From contig AP026545.1 of assembly GCA_026075535.2 (NCBI GenBank), forward strand, positions 2,666,001-2,730,000: DNA of 64,000 nucleotides. The letters run 5' to 3'. The notes under the pieces are model-generated. The model saw only the letters and a list, made by a program, of their open reading frames with translations. It made no database searches and had not been told where the DNA came from. Below are positions 1-12,032 of this stretch, piece by piece; within the stretch, counting starts at the first letter, position 1; every line of letters begins with the position of its first letter. This DNA is from Tricholoma matsutake (lineage: Eukaryota; Basidiomycota; Agaricomycetes; Agaricales; Tricholomataceae). A program made the translations under genes and the position numbers.

Positions 1-234
1 AGAAAGCCAATTACATTTGAATAAGTATTAAGCATATAGTCAGAAAAAAAAAGTCATGTGACTTGTTATAGCATTGAAAGATTAACATGGAGTTTAATTT
101 ACAATTCTAAAATGAAAAATCATGTGCGCAGCCACAAACAGACTCAGCTTTTTGTGAATATTTTGGAAATTACTCAAGAACAAAAGCACTCAGAAACATT
201 CTGAAACAATATTTGGAATTCTCCCAGCCTCCTA

Positions 235-997
235 CCCATGCCCTCTGGAAGAGTCCGTGATCACTCACTATAGTTTTCATTCTCAGCTTTCCCGCAGTTT
301 GATTGTCTGAAACCTTCTTTTTTGTAACTCTTCCAGAGGGCCTGGCACCAAACATTTGTCAATAGACATCGCCACTGTTATGAGTGACTGATCAATGTCC
401 ATTTCAGTTGTACCATGTTAAATTGTCAATCACACTTCAAAGCAGCATTCAGCCAGCACAAGAGCCATGGGCTCATTTTTTCCATTGGGAGCCATCACGT
501 ATATCACCCTTGACATTGCACTGCCCTTAGCTTATTTCTCTGACCATTAGTTCTTGAGATATTGCTTGCACACATATAATTGGCAGGTGTCAACCTAACT
601 TTCACAGATATCAACCAAAAAATAGATAAATTGTGTGAGACTCTAGAGTTCAATTAGTAGTATAAGATAGACTACAGAATCATGCCAAAATGTGGCATGA
701 TTGTTGAGGAATGACTTGCAGAAGATTTCCCATTGAAAGTACAAATGTGACCAAATTTACAAGTTGTTACACGTTAATCCAAGTTTAAGTTTACATAAGC
801 AAAAAAATGTTTAACATGGTACAACTGAAATGGACATTGATCAGTTACTCATAATGGTGGCAATGTCTATTGACAAATGTTTGGTGCCAGGCCCTCTGGA
901 AGAGTTACAAAAAAGAAGGTCTCAGACAATCAAACTGTGGGAAAGCTGAGAGTGAAAACTATGATGAGTGATCATGGACTCTTCCAGAGGGCATGGG
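235..997. mobile_element. Foldback MITE with 188-bp inverted arms
   Basis: The arms at 235-422 and 810-997 are inverted copies of each other, about 95% identical by eye, around a 387-bp AT-rich spacer. The outer ends read CCCATGCCCTCTGGAAGAGTCC and its complement. Each arm is itself bracketed by inverted copies of CCCTCTGGAAGAGT (241-254 and 328-341 in the left arm), so the element is a hairpin of hairpins. No transposase is present and I found no clear target-site duplication. It is a non-autonomous DNA element; the superfamily cannot be assigned. Confidence 0.75.
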
Positions 998-1339
998 TCA
1001 GAATTTGATGGGCTGTAATTTTGTCTTTATTTTGTATAGTTTGGATTATTACTTGAGTTATTTACAAAAAGATTTTTGAGAGCTGGCAATGAAATTTTTT
1101 TTTTGTCAAAATATATCAATCTCTAACAGTGAAATATAAGGGTCCATTTGAGAACAGAATATGGTGAGAATATGATATTTTGATGCCATATTATTTCCTT
1201 TGTAAGTAAAGGCGAAGTTCATCACAATTTAGGTCAGCTTGTGACTTGATGTGACACATCGATCTGCATCAATTTTCCCATCAGTCGAGATTGGTGGGTT
1301 GACTGTCAGTGGACAACTTCCGATGTTCTCATTCTTAGC

Positions 1340-1602
1340 CTTACAAACAAGGTCAAATATGTCACTATGTTCCAGATAATTTGCTAAGGCTATAGCTACA
1401 TGCTATAATTTAAACCATATAAATTGATTAAATATATAGCAAATTGCATCATATAACACTTACAAACAATGCCAAACATAGGTTGTTATATTTCAGATAA
1501 TTTGCAATGACTATAGCTACTTGTTCCAATTTTAACTATTTGCATTGGAGAAGAATTCAGAAAGTTGCCTTATATAGCCTTATAAACAATGCCAAATATA
1601 TA
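1340..1602. repeat. Diverged 120-bp tandem repeat
   Basis: Units begin with CTTACAAACAA at 1340, 1459 and 1579 (the third partial). Each contains CAGATAATTTGC followed by CTATAGCTAC at the same offset. Units are 119 and 120 bp and strongly diverged. The surrounding stretch from 998 to 1933 is AT-rich and holds nothing else I can identify. Confidence 0.55.
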
Positions 1603-1933
1603 CAAATGTACTGCAATGATAATCCAATTGTGTATCTTTCAATTTAAAGTTAATCAATATGAAATATTCTTGAGATAAAGCTAATTTGATGCTAATTACT
1701 ATATATGGCAATAGTAAGAAGTCACATGATCAAATAAACATCACTTTTGAATTCAGCTCAAAAAATGGATCGGAATGGTATATAATCTTATCAGTTAATA
1801 TCAGCTTTTGATTTTATCCTATTTAGGAAATATATTGCCGCAGTCCAAATTATGAATCAATCAATGAATCAATCAAAAATGATACTATTTTCCGGAATGA
1901 TAAAGAATGATTCTTAACTACGTTAAGGACTCG

Positions 1934-2638
1934 TAACCCCAGTACAAAGTTGAGTCGATCCTGGACAGCCAGTTGTGTTGAGGAAAACTCTATTATTTAG
2001 TGCACTGGAAGGGTTATGGGTATGAGGAGAACTCATGGGTCAAGGAGTCCAATGTGAACACCCCTCGGTTAGTCAAGGAATTCCACCAATGGCACACTGC
2101 TGCACCATGTCACATTCAAGTCACTGACTTTGGTCATATGTGATTCTGGATGCATTGGGGCGATGCATCTTAGAGAGGGGGTGATGTAAAGGGACTAGGG
2201 GGGACTTGGGGGGGGTGCCCTGTGTGTTTTTCCTATTTTTTTACATTCGTCCTATATTTTTCCTCACTTCATTTCCTTCTATTCTTCATTTTCTATGATT
2301 TTTCCTTATTTTATTACTAATTTCCCTTTCTATCACATTTGTGCATGTTGACAGTTTATATTCAGAGGGGGAGTACTCCTTCCAACATCTACCCCTTGGT
2401 ATGATGTCATTCAGCAGCCTTGATCTGCCTATTTCTGCCTTTTTGTATTTTTAGACTATTATTTGATTTTTGCAATCTTCACATATACTGGGCATTGGCA
2501 AAGGGGTCCTTAGAGTTTTCTCTTCGGATTTCCCTTTGCTAGGTGCGCCTCCAATCCCTGTAATATGTACTATAATTTTAACTTTTGATTTCTCTTTGCT
2601 AGTCCATTAATTAAGTGGCTTCTAAGGTTGCCCTTATA
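1934..2638 (+). mobile_element. 5'-truncated gypsy tail (chromodomain end plus 3' LTR), E1 family
   Basis: The sequence from about 1934 matches the last part of the E1 pol gene (25237-25488): the chromodomain, including LVHWKGYGYEENSWV with changes, then the purine-rich tract at about 2172-2184 and an LTR from 2185 (TGTAAAGGG) to 2638 (CCCTTATA). The LTR is about 454 bp against 426 bp in E1. The coding part has stop codons and frame damage. Everything upstream of the chromodomain is missing. The right end abuts copia B integrase sequence at 2639, so the fragment was inserted into copia B. Confidence 0.8.
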
Positions 2639-2639
2639 G

Positions 2640-4846
2640 AAAGTAGGTATAATTGTCCATGATGTCCATTACATATAAATTCCCAGTAGCAACTTCACAG
2701 CATGTGCACCTGATAGATCACCCCACACCTTCTCAAGTCTCCTCATTGCCTTATGACTAGGTCCCTCCTCATGCTTCTTTAAGTATCCAAGATTCACACT
2801 TAGGCAGTTTAAGGGTAGAAGCAAGAGGCACACCTGTGAGGGTTCCCTTTTTTGCCATGTCCCAGAGGGACTGATAGTTCATGTGTCCAAGATGGTGATG
2901 CCAAGTCTCCAAGTCTGGAGACTTGTGGACTGAAAAGCATGGTCAGCAGCAGCAGAGTGAGTGAGTAAAGTTTCTTTGAAAGGCATGATAAGTGAACCAG
3001 TGGACTTATCAGTGATCCAATATGCTGAATTATCAAAGTGAGCCATGGCATTCAAATTGGTGGCAAGTGTACCAACAGAAATGAGTCAGACTGCCAAATT
3101 TGGGATATAGAGGGAGTTACATAGCAAAATTAATGTGCTCCAGGCTATTCTTAATTTGATGTTGCCAACACCAAGGTAATGATTGAAGAGCCCCCAACTC
3201 CCTTAACAGAGCATGGTGGGATAGGATATAGGGTGAGGAGTTCAGACTTGTCAGGTGATATGTGTACAGTCACTTCTGAGTCTACAATGAAAGGACTATC
3301 ATTGATTGGAATGGTCGATCAGCACATTTGGTTAAGTGGTTTGACAGTGAATGGGTCATTATTGGGTATAGATGTATGGTGAACCCAGTCAACAGTAGTG
3401 GTTGCCTCCTCCTCAATAGTGACCCATCTCTCATATTCCATGCTATCAATAGTCACAGCAGGAAGTGGATCAGAGATGAGACCCACAAATTCTGCATGAG
3501 AGGTGGCAGTGGAGTCAACCATGACCTTGAATGCATGACCATTAACATCCTTTACCATAATTGGGATTTTTAGGAGCAGCAGTAGTAGGTGACTTCTTCT
3601 CTTGTGCTGCCTTATGAGTGGCCTTACACTCCTTGATGGTTTCTCCAGCCATACCACTCCCTGGTTTAATGCAGTAGTCCTTTGTATGCCCCAACTTGCC
3701 ACAAAGCAAGTTCACACAAAGTGGTATGGTCGAAGGCCTGCTACTTTTGGGCAATACAGTGAGGGCCATTGGGGGCTGTGAACTGTCTCGCTGGTCATTC
3801 TTGAGTAGGACTGCTCATTCTCCAGGAATAAACAGATGTCTTTAGAACCATACAGCATGGAGTCAGTGAATGCAGTGATATCACAAGATATGATGGAGCA
3901 GGCATGGGGAAAACTGTCACTGAGAGAATTGAGGAGAGCTATACAACAGAGCAAGTCAGCCTTGATGTCACCCATAGTGAAGGCTCACTCAATAAGGGTG
4001 CCAAATCTTCTCAGCGGTTTCTGGGAGTGGGGTGTCTTTTGTGCACTGGATAGATAATGCCTGTTTCAATAACTGGACCTGATTGTTAGGGCAACACCCA
4101 CTATCCGCTAGCTAAGACTGTGTGGGTTCTCTCTACAAGAAGGGGGTGGGAGATGGGGGAATTGATGGTTTTGATGCAAGGGGTCATTAATAGAATGGTT
4201 GGTTGAGAAAGGCATTTCACACCACAAGGATAGGTGGAATACCTAAGAGAACACAACTGGGGTCCCCTAGGCATATATTCAAGTTTATATACTAGGTTAC
4301 ATATATCGTATGTTGTTGCTACCAATGGATGCATGCATGCGCATACATATTGACATGTGCAAAATAAAATTCTCATGCCCCATGCATGTAGCATAATGTA
4401 GCATCATTCAGCATAATATAGTGTAATTTGAGATAATAAAATAAAAATGAAATTTTATTAGGTAATGGGGCTGTTTTCTAACACTGATGGACTGGGCCTT
4501 CCTTCTGGTGACAAGCTCTCAGAGCCTCCCAATTCACATTGGGGCCCTTTGATATTGTGACAAAAGGGTGTTCAGAGGGGGAGATACTGGAAGTGATGAA
4601 AGCATTTGACAAGTGTGAATTTGCCTAGTAAGGGCGCAAGCTTTGGACAGTGTGGGCTCAATGACTTTGCCAATGACATATCCATAGAGGCTGTTGAGAG
4701 AAAGAGCAATGGGTGATTTTCTTGCTCCATTCTTTGTAGTTAGATTTGTTCTGGCTGGTGTATTGAACAGACAGTTTGACAAGGGAGACAGATGGGGGGA
4801 CAGCAGTGTCAGTGCCCATGGTAGATAGATATGGTCAGTAGATGAT
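2640..4846 (-). pseudogene. Copia B gag-pol remnant
   Basis: On the minus strand, the gag start (MGTDTAVPPSVSLVKLSVQY) lies near 4820, followed by text parallel to copia A gag, the zinc knuckle (CGKLGHTKDYC), a protease-like stretch with the DSG region changed to DSE, and integrase sequence as far as 2640. Several frames are used and stops are frequent. Gag is split by the solo LTR at 4084-4483; removing that LTR and one CTGAT copy rejoins the frame across EGPVHQ and VQLLKQ. It encodes no functional protein. Confidence 0.7.
4084..4483. mobile_element. Solo LTR, 400 bp, TSD CTGAT
   Basis: The unit starts TGTTAGGGC and ends TTTCTAACA, giving TG...CA termini and an inverted TGTTAG/CTAACA. It is flanked by CTGAT at 4079-4083 and 4484-4488. 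It interrupts copia B gag exactly. No internal region is present, so this is a solo LTR left by LTR-LTR recombination. No other copy of this LTR is recognised in the window. Confidence 0.8.
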
Positions 4847-4851
4847 GAATT
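4847..4851. repeat. Target-site duplication of copia A (left), GAATT
   Basis: GAATT here and at 10280-10284 flank the two copia A LTRs exactly, so both ends of the element are intact. Confidence 0.85.
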
Positions 4852-5203
4852 TGTAGAAATTCAACCTAACATAATCAGAGTATAGCTCAGTCTCTGTACA
4901 AGCGACTAAGTGAATACAACAACTGTACCTAGCGTAATCAGAGTATAGCTATAAGTAAAGTAAATATTGGTCCGTGATATCATAATGTCTAGAATACTCA
5001 CCTCAGTCTCTGTACAGGTGACTGAGGTGTTTGGATAACTACCTACCCTATATATAAGTGAGTTCAGCTACACAAAGAGTAAAAGGGATAAGAGACACAA
5101 AGGTGTCTATGAGACGGCACATCAAAGGGATGTGCTAAAAATAGTACACGCATCAAAAGATGTGATCATGTATGCTTACGGTGTGATAAATGACACCTCA
5201 ACA
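4852..5203 (-). repeat. Copia A 3' LTR (352 bp)
   Basis: The plus-strand text begins TGTAGAAATTCAACC and ends ACACCTCAACA. It matches 9928-10279 with a small number of substitutions. In the minus-strand direction of the element this is the downstream LTR; a purine tract (GAGGAGGAG on the minus strand, about 5204-5215) precedes it. Confidence 0.9.
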
Positions 5204-5225
5204 CTCCTCCTCACATGGAATCTCA

Positions 5226-8200
5226 TCAATGAAGGCCAAGATGTTCCCAGAGATACAAGAACTGTTTTATGTCAAGGGCCTTAGTGAACAGGTCGGCAAC
5301 ATTTTTGCGAGTGTGAACATAAGTGAGCCATAGGTCATTGGACTGTACACAGTCTCTGAGGAAATGGTATTTGATATCAATATGTTTAACACATGAGTGA
5401 AGGAGTGGGTCTTCAGAGAGGCTCTTTGTTGCAGAGTTATTGCAAGATATTATGGTAGGCAAAGTCTGAGAGTAGCCTATAGCATCGAGTAATGTTCAGA
5501 TCCAAATACATTCCTTTGCCATTTCAAACACAGCCATATATTCAGCTTTGCATGAGGATGTTGCAATGACCTTCTGTTTGTGTGCCATCCAGGAGATAGC
5601 GCCAGAACCTAGAGAGCATATAAAACCCCCAACACTATGGCAGGTGTCGAGGCAGTTTGCCCAGTCGGAGTCACTAAAGGCGTGAAGGTTAACAGAAGGG
5701 TCACCTCCAAGATATAGCTGAAGGTCTCTGGTACCCTTGAGATATCATACCAGTCTTATGGCTACCTTCCAGTGTTCAAACGAGTAGCAATCAAGAAATT
5801 GGGAGAGTTGTTGAACAGCATAGGAGATGTTGGGGTGGGTTCTGATTGCCAAATATAGTAGACAACCAACTAGGGAATGATATGGGAGTTTGTTAAGTTG
5901 GCTCTGCTCGTCGAAGGATAGGGTGTTGCGGTCAAATTGGTGCAGTTTGGAGCCAGGTTCCAGTGGGGCAGATACTGGGTGTGCATCTCTCTGGCCGAAT
6001 TGATCGACAACTTTGTCGATAAGAGCAGTCTGTGATAGCACCACTGTATGCGCCATTCTATCCCAAGTGACTGCAATCCCAATAAGGAAGCATGTGGTGC
6101 CCAATTCGGAAATAGTCCAGACTTCTCGCATCTGACTCTTGAATCTCTCATTCTCATCTTTGGAGTCAGCTATGGACAGATAATCGTCGACGTGAACAGC
6201 AGTAATTATGGTCCCAGAATCAGTCTTGCGGTAATATATGCAAGACTCACAGGACAGGCGAGTGAATCCCCAGGATAGCATTTGGGCATTGAGCATTTGA
6301 TTCCAGATGCGCCCGCTTTGCTTCATGCCATATAGTCCATGCTGAAGTTGCCACACCTAGTCCTCTTTCCCGGGTTCCTCAAAATCCATCGGTTGTTGCA
6401 TATATTGTACTTCATCATCTGGTAGCAGGCCATAGAGGAAAGCAGTTTTGATGTCGATTTGTTGGGTGTCCCATCCCAGTGACGCCGCAATGTGTAATAG
6501 AATTCTCCAAGATTCCATGCCCATGGTCGGTGAGGTGGTCTTAGTGTAGTCCTTGCCATAAATCTGCTCATAACCCTTGAAAATGACACGTACTTTCCAC
6601 CTGACAGCTTTCCCAGTTTCATCCCACTTGATATAGAAAACAGGTTTCCCTTTTCAGATACGCTTCCCCTGAGGAACTTCGGAACGTGGTATCAATTTAT
6701 AGACACCCATGTCCTTTAGTGATTTCAACTCATCCCGATATCCCTCTGCCCATTGTACATTATCTGCAGAGTTCTTGGCTTCATCCCATGTTTTTGGCTC
6801 ATCTTCGAATTGAAGTGACTCCGGATCAAAATTGTCCATCTCCGAGATCATAGCCAGAAGTTCATGTGCCTGATCACCAAGATCGAGATTTTCGAAGGCC
6901 TGCTGTAGATTAGTAATGACATCATGATCGGGGATGGGCTCATCTAAGGCATTAATGGTCCATCTACCCACCCTCCACTCTTGATGTGCCTCTTTTATGT
7001 GGGTCGCACTATCCTGAGATTCTTGTACTGCCTTCATTGTATGTGTGAAGGATGGTCCCCCATTAGGATTTCTTTCAGTTGGGACCAGTACATGGGATGA
7101 TTGGTGAGGGGGATCCAGTTGGGGGGCAGGCAGTGCAGTATGATCAGTAATGGGAGGGTTGGGTGGTGGGATAAAATCATCATCATCATCATCGAGTATG
7201 GGGTTGAATGTGGGGTTGGCAGTTTCATCAGGGGTGGGGTCCACCTTGGGTGGGGTTGGCTTCTGCAGTGGGTGTATGTGTCCATAATGGCTCTCGAGGA
7301 AGCGGACATGGAAAGAGCTATGTATTTTCCATGTAGTGCTCTCATAGCATCTGTACATTTTCAAGTTTGGGTCATAGCCAATCAGTGTACACTCAATCGA
7401 CCGTTCAAAAATCTTTGGGTTATCTTTCTTTGGTATCAAGACAAAAGCCCAACATCCAATTTCCCGCATGTAGGAATAGTCTGGCTTTTGACCAAACCAT
7501 AATTCCCAGGGCGTGATTCCTTGCAGCAAGCGGGTTGTAGTTTTTGAATGCAGGTGTGTAGCCATTAAATAAAATTTGGCCCAAAGGAAAGGGGGCAGTC
7601 CTGCATACAGCCACATTGTTTGTGCCTTTGCCATGAGCATTTGATGCATCTGTTCGACACATCCAATGTGGGCAGATGTGTGTGGAGCAGTGAAGCATTG
7701 GTCAGATCCTCGAGATTTAAGCCATGCCTGCATTTCACTGGACTTCAGCTCTCCATTGTCAGTAATGTATGTCCCGACTTTCAAGCTGGTTTCATTCTCT
7801 CGTGCCAACTCCCATGCCTTGAGCTCAGGAAAAGAATCATCTTTATGTTTGAGGGGTATAGACCATGGGAATGAGGTAAAATCATCAACGATGTCCATTA
7901 CATATTTGTGACCAGTATGGGACTTGACCGCATGTGGGCCTGATAAATCAACCCACACCTTCTCCAGATGCCTAGTTGCCCTATGTCCCTCACCCTCTTC
8001 TTGTTTCCTTGGGACTGGTGTTCTCGTCTGTTTTCTGACAAGACAGGCATCACATTTGGGTAGCCATGTAGTGGCTGACAATGGTGTACCTGTGAGTGCG
8101 CCTTTCTTGGCCATATCACACAGGGATTGGTAATTGGTGTGGCCAAGGCAATGGTGCCAGGTCTCCAGATTTGGTGATCCATGAATTGTTAACGCATGCT

Positions 8201-9719
8201 CAACAGATGCGGAGTGTAGGGTGAGTGAGTAGAGTTTCTTGGAGGTAATGGAACCGCGAGCTATCAATGCACCTGTGGATTTGTTAGTTATCCAGCAAGA
8301 TGAGTCATCAAAATGTGTGATGGCATTCGAGTCTCCTGCAAGGGAACTGACAGATACCAGCCAAACTGTTGACTCAGGGACATAAAGTGTGTTATGTAAG
8401 ATGATTGATGCGCCCCGAGCTACCCATAGCTTGACATCACCCACGCCGATCGCAGTGATCGAAGATCCTCCCATGCCTTTAATTGATCAGGAAGTGATCA
8501 GGTGGAGAGAACAGAAATCAGAATGGTCTGGGGATATGTGAACAGTGGCGCCACTGTCAACGAGGAAGGGTAATTCAGTTGATGAGATATGGGTGCACTT
8601 GGTCTGATTTAAGGGTGTAACAGTGAAGGCACTGTTGTCCACTGGAGCGGTGTGCTTTGTCCAGTCAATGGTGGTTCTTGGCTCCTCCTCAACCACAAGC
8701 CAGCCCTCATATTCAATTTCATCAATTGTAGAGGTGGGGGCAGGGTCACATGCTATACCCACAAAGTCAGGGGGTGAGGTCGCTGGTGAGGAAGGGTTAT
8801 GATTGACCATGACCGTGAAGGCGCAGCCATTTATGTCTTTCATGGTTACGGGGATCTTCAAAGTAGTGGGACTAGGTTTTTTCTTTTGATCAGAAGCTGC
8901 CCTCCGTGCTGCAATTGACTCAGTAAGTGTCTTCCCTGCCATCCCTCCACCAGGTTTGATGCAGTACTCGATGGTGTGTCCTGACTTCCCACAAGTAGAG
9001 TTGCTACAAATGAGTCCGTTTGGTGGTCTGGTCAGTTTGGTATGAGCAGTTAGTGCAACAGAGGGACGGAAATCATTGCAGACATCATTCTCAAGAAGGG
9101 ATTGCTCATTCTCCAGGAACTGATGAATTTTCATGGAAGTGTATGGTGATGCATCAGTGGAGGCCATGATATCTCGAGAAATAATGGAATGTGCATGAGG
9201 AAAATGTTCGCTGAGGGAGTTGAGGAGTGTGATACAACAAAGAAGATCAGGTTTGATGTCCCCCATGGCAAAGGCGCATTCAATGAGGGCACAAATCTTA
9301 TCAGCAGTTTCAGGGAGGGGGGTGTCCTTTGTGCATTGGATGGAAAGAGCCTGTTGTAGAAGTTGGACCTGGCGGACTGGTCCCTCTTTCTGGTGGTGCG
9401 CTTGGAGTGTCTCCCAGTTGACGCTAGGTCCTTTTACTATGTCTAGGAATGGCCGTTCAGAGGGAGCAACACTAGATGCTATAAACGCATAAGTAAGCCT
9501 CGAGTTGGCTTTATAATTCGCAAGGGCATGGGGTTCATTCGAGGATGGTTCAATGACATTGTTGACGACATACTCATAGAGCCCATTTAAAGAAAGAGCA
9601 ATTGTAATTTCTTCCCACCATTCTTTGTAATTGGACTTCAGTTTATCGAGCTTCTCCCCTGAGTACTGAACAGACAGTTTAATGAGGGAGATAGATGGGG
9701 TTGTGGATTCAGACATCAT
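5226..9719 (-). pseudogene. Copia A gag-pol polyprotein, interrupted by stops
   Basis: A single-frame Ty1/copia polyprotein reads from ATG at 9719. Gag includes a zinc knuckle of CX4CX4HX4C form (CSNSTCGKSGHTIEYC). Then come the protease (LVDSGATVHI), the GAG-pre-integrase and integrase region (HHCC-like, then D...D...E), reverse transcriptase with KQSGRIWNQ and VHVDD (usual YVDD), and RNase H ending near 5226. The order PR-IN-RT-RH is diagnostic of copia. In-frame stops lie at 8487-8489, 6654-6656, 6357-6359 and 5745-5747, with another near 5490. Most are TGA where the family has Arg; 6357-6359 is TAG where Trp is usual. The body is otherwise long and open, so decay is recent. Not functional as it stands. 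Confidence 0.85.
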
Positions 9720-9927
9720 ATTTGATGGTAAAGTGTTGCCAGATAGAATGGCAACAAAGTATGTAGTAACAAAGGGGTATGCTTGCTGGAAGACCGGATG
9801 TGCTCAAAGTGAAGTCCGTGATCTGAGATGGAACGGATGATCAAAATGATTGGACCATATGGTGTATAGCATCGAGTGGCTAGGAAGTTTCTACCATTGT
9901 TTCTAACAATGGGAGTGGCCCATAACC

Positions 9928-10279
9928 TGTAGAAATTCAACCTAGTGTAATCAGAGTATAGCTCAGTCTCTGTACAAGCGACTAAATGAATACAACAACT
10001 GTACCTAGCGTAATCAGAGTATAGCTATAAGTACACTAAGTATTGGTCCGTGATATCATAATGTCTAGAATACTCACCTCAGTCTCTGTACAAGCGACTA
10101 AGGTGTTTGGATAACTACCTACCCTATATATAAGTGAGTTCAGCTACACAAAGAGTAAAAGGGATAAGAGACACAAAGGTGTCTATGAGACGGCACATCA
10201 AAGGGATGTGCTAAAAATAGTACACACATCAAAAGATGTGATCATGTACGCTTACGGTGTGATAAACGGCACCTCAACA
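9928..10279 (-). repeat. Copia A 5' LTR (352 bp) with TATA-like box
   Basis: This is the promoter-side LTR for the minus-strand element. A TATATATA stretch at 10135-10142 is the likely core promoter. The LTR ends at 10279 and is followed by the GAATT duplication at 10280-10284. Confidence 0.85.
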
Positions 10280-10468
10280 GAATTGTTAGAGGGGGAGGGA
10301 AGGAACATGCTGGTATACCAGTCACATTTGTGAAAGACAAAGGAATTGATCCATGATCAAGACATCAAGATGATTGGGGAAACAGATCAAAAAAATGATG
10401 TAGATAGCATCGAGTGGCTAGGATAGATTTTCCACATTGTCTAGATGTGATGGGAGTGGCCCATAACC

Positions 10469-10797
10469 TGTAGAAAATCAATCTTAGTACAAGTAAGATC
10501 AAACTCAGTCTCTGTACAGGTGACTTTATTTATGTATACCATACCTAGTACAAGTAAGACCAAACTATGGGTACAGTAAGTAACAGTCTATGTACATCTA
10601 GGTAATAAAACAATGCTCACCTCAGTCTCTGTACAAGTGACTGAGGTGGCAATGTAACTATCTATCATATATATATATGTAAAGTATGAAAGATAACAAA
10701 GGGATAAAGGGAACTGTATGATGGAGTGTGCACTCATATCAAAGGGAGATGCTGTAGTATGCACATCAAAGACAGTACTCATGGTGTAATCTCAACA
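10469..10797 (-). repeat. Copia B 5' LTR (about 329 bp)
   Basis: The text begins TGTAGAAAATCAATC and ends TGTAATCTCAACA, parallel to the copia A LTR in layout (repeated CTCAGTCTCTGTACA blocks, a TA-rich TATA region at about 10668-10682, terminal CTCAACA) but strongly diverged. Its leader continues leftward at 10285-10468. Confidence 0.75.
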
Positions 10798-10906
10798 CCA
10801 TCGTAGACTTTGATCAGAGTCCTTAGAAATCAGAAGTTTATGGCCCCTAGAAACAATATTAGAAGTTGGCGGCCCCGAGAAATGATGTGCGAGAAGTCAG
10901 ATATGG

Positions 10907-11080
10907 CAGGACCCCTGAAAGTACTATGAGATGCCTGGAAAATATTCCCACGATTTCTGACCTTGGATTTAGGCATTTCATAGCATGTCAAGTATTTTAC
11001 CCAAAAATTTCATGGATTTTTTACCACATTTTTATCCGCACCAGGAGATCAGGCATCTTGGAGTACTTTCAGGGGTCCTG
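10907..11080. mobile_element. Small MITE, 174 bp, TSD ATATGG
   Basis: Perfect 19-bp terminal inverted repeats (CAGGACCCCTGAAAGTACT at 10907-10925 and its complement at 11062-11080) enclose a short AT-rich core with further weaker pairing (ATGCCTGG / CCAGGAGATCAGGCAT). ATATGG at 10901-10906 and 11081-11086 is the target duplication. No coding capacity. It lies about 125 bp upstream of the EMC8 start and could affect its promoter. Confidence 0.75.
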
Positions 11081-11204
11081 ATATGGCACGACGCAGCTGT
11101 CGCAACGTGGCAAATCGCCGCGGTCACATGATATTATGGGAATTTCCGAACTCACGTGACCAAGAGGCACAAGACGCGTGATCGTGAACTCTTCCTTCGA
11201 ATTT

Positions 11205-12032
11205 ATGTCCTCATATACACTCTCAGAAAAGGCGTACTTCAAAATCTTCTTTCATGTATGCAAACACCCACATAGGCAGGTGAACGGTGTTCTTCTCGGA
11301 AAGAAGGAGGGAGCTGCTATCATCATCGAGGATGCTATACCCCTGCTACACCACTGGACAAGTCTCAGTCCGATGATGGAGATAGGTCTCGACCTTGTAA
11401 GTTACAACGATCCAAAAGTCCTGTGGTTATTACAATGGTGACATAGGCAGGTCAATACGCAGGATCTATAGGATTGAAATTGGTGGGCTATTATCAAGCG
11501 AGCGAACGATTAGACGACACGTCCTTGGTACCAGTAGGAGAAAAGGTGGCCGGAAAAATCAAAACAGAATTTAGTGATGCCATCGCATTCGTTGTTCGTG
11601 ATGTTTTGCCACACTCACTCCTGTTGCTATAAGAAACCTCCTAACCTGCGTCGAACTTAGATCGACGGGGAGATGTTGGGAACAGACAGAGTTGCGTTAA
11701 TAGTACGTGGTTCCGTCACAGTATTAAACAAAGCCTGGAATGCATACCAGCCATACATCTCATCGACGTCTTCCTCATGGCGCCCATACACCGGGAACCA
11801 ACCCCCCTTTACCCCATCCTCAATCTTCAAACTGGGAGCAGATGACCTACCTCGTCGTGCCGTCTCTCTAGTGAAAGATGAACGACGGCATCAGAAATTT
11901 GGAGATTTCGACGACCATTTAGAAGATGTTTCAATAGGTGGGATTCTGGATCAAGTGTCTGACAAACTTGTTTTACATGGGATCTTGACAGATTGGCTTC
12001 GAAATGGTGCTTGCTTTCCTGTAACTTTATAA
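11205..12032 (+). CDS. EMC8: ER membrane protein complex subunit 8/9 homologue (MPN-fold)
   Basis: This is a subunit of the ER membrane complex, which inserts tail-anchored and multipass proteins; EMC8/9 is its cytosolic MPN-type member without JAMM metal ligands. Five exons fit: 11205-11396, 11447-11593, 11661-11702, 11751-11937 and 11992-12032. They give 202 codons plus stop, the usual family size. Diagnostic stretches are the opening YTLSEKAYFKIFFHVCKHPH, VNGVLLG, then IGLKLVGYYQASERL (exon 2) and the C-terminal RRHQKFGDFDDHLEDVSIDW across the last junction. Introns are 50, 67, 48 and 54 bp. The second uses a GTTCGT donor, the least certain junction. I chose the ATG at 11205 because it begins the conserved N-terminus. 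No promoter motif was recognised; the small MITE lies just upstream. Confidence 0.88.

Larger units (their letters stand above)
4852..10279 (-). mobile_element. Copia A: near full-length Ty1/copia retrotransposon (5,428 bp)
   Basis: Two 352-bp LTRs (4852-5203 and 9928-10279) bound an internal gag-pol on the minus strand, with a perfect GAATT duplication outside. LTR similarity is high, so insertion is fairly recent compared with copia B, into whose leader it inserted. The leader (9720-9927) follows the 5' LTR; its first bases on the minus strand are GGTTATGGGCC, and I could not match them to a tRNA primer. Confidence 0.9.
2639..10797 (-). mobile_element. Copia B: old Ty1/copia element, nested and degenerate
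   Basis: The minus-strand element runs from its 5' LTR (10469-10797) through leader (10285-10468) and, after the copia A insertion, gag and early pol (about 4846 down to 2639). It is interrupted by a solo LTR (4084-4483) and copia A (4852-10279), and truncated on the left by the gypsy fragment ending at 2638. Leader and gag resemble copia A: both leaders share ATAGCATCGAGTGGCTAGGA and GGGAGTGGCCCATAACCTG (plus strand). It belongs to the same family but is older. Confidence 0.75.
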
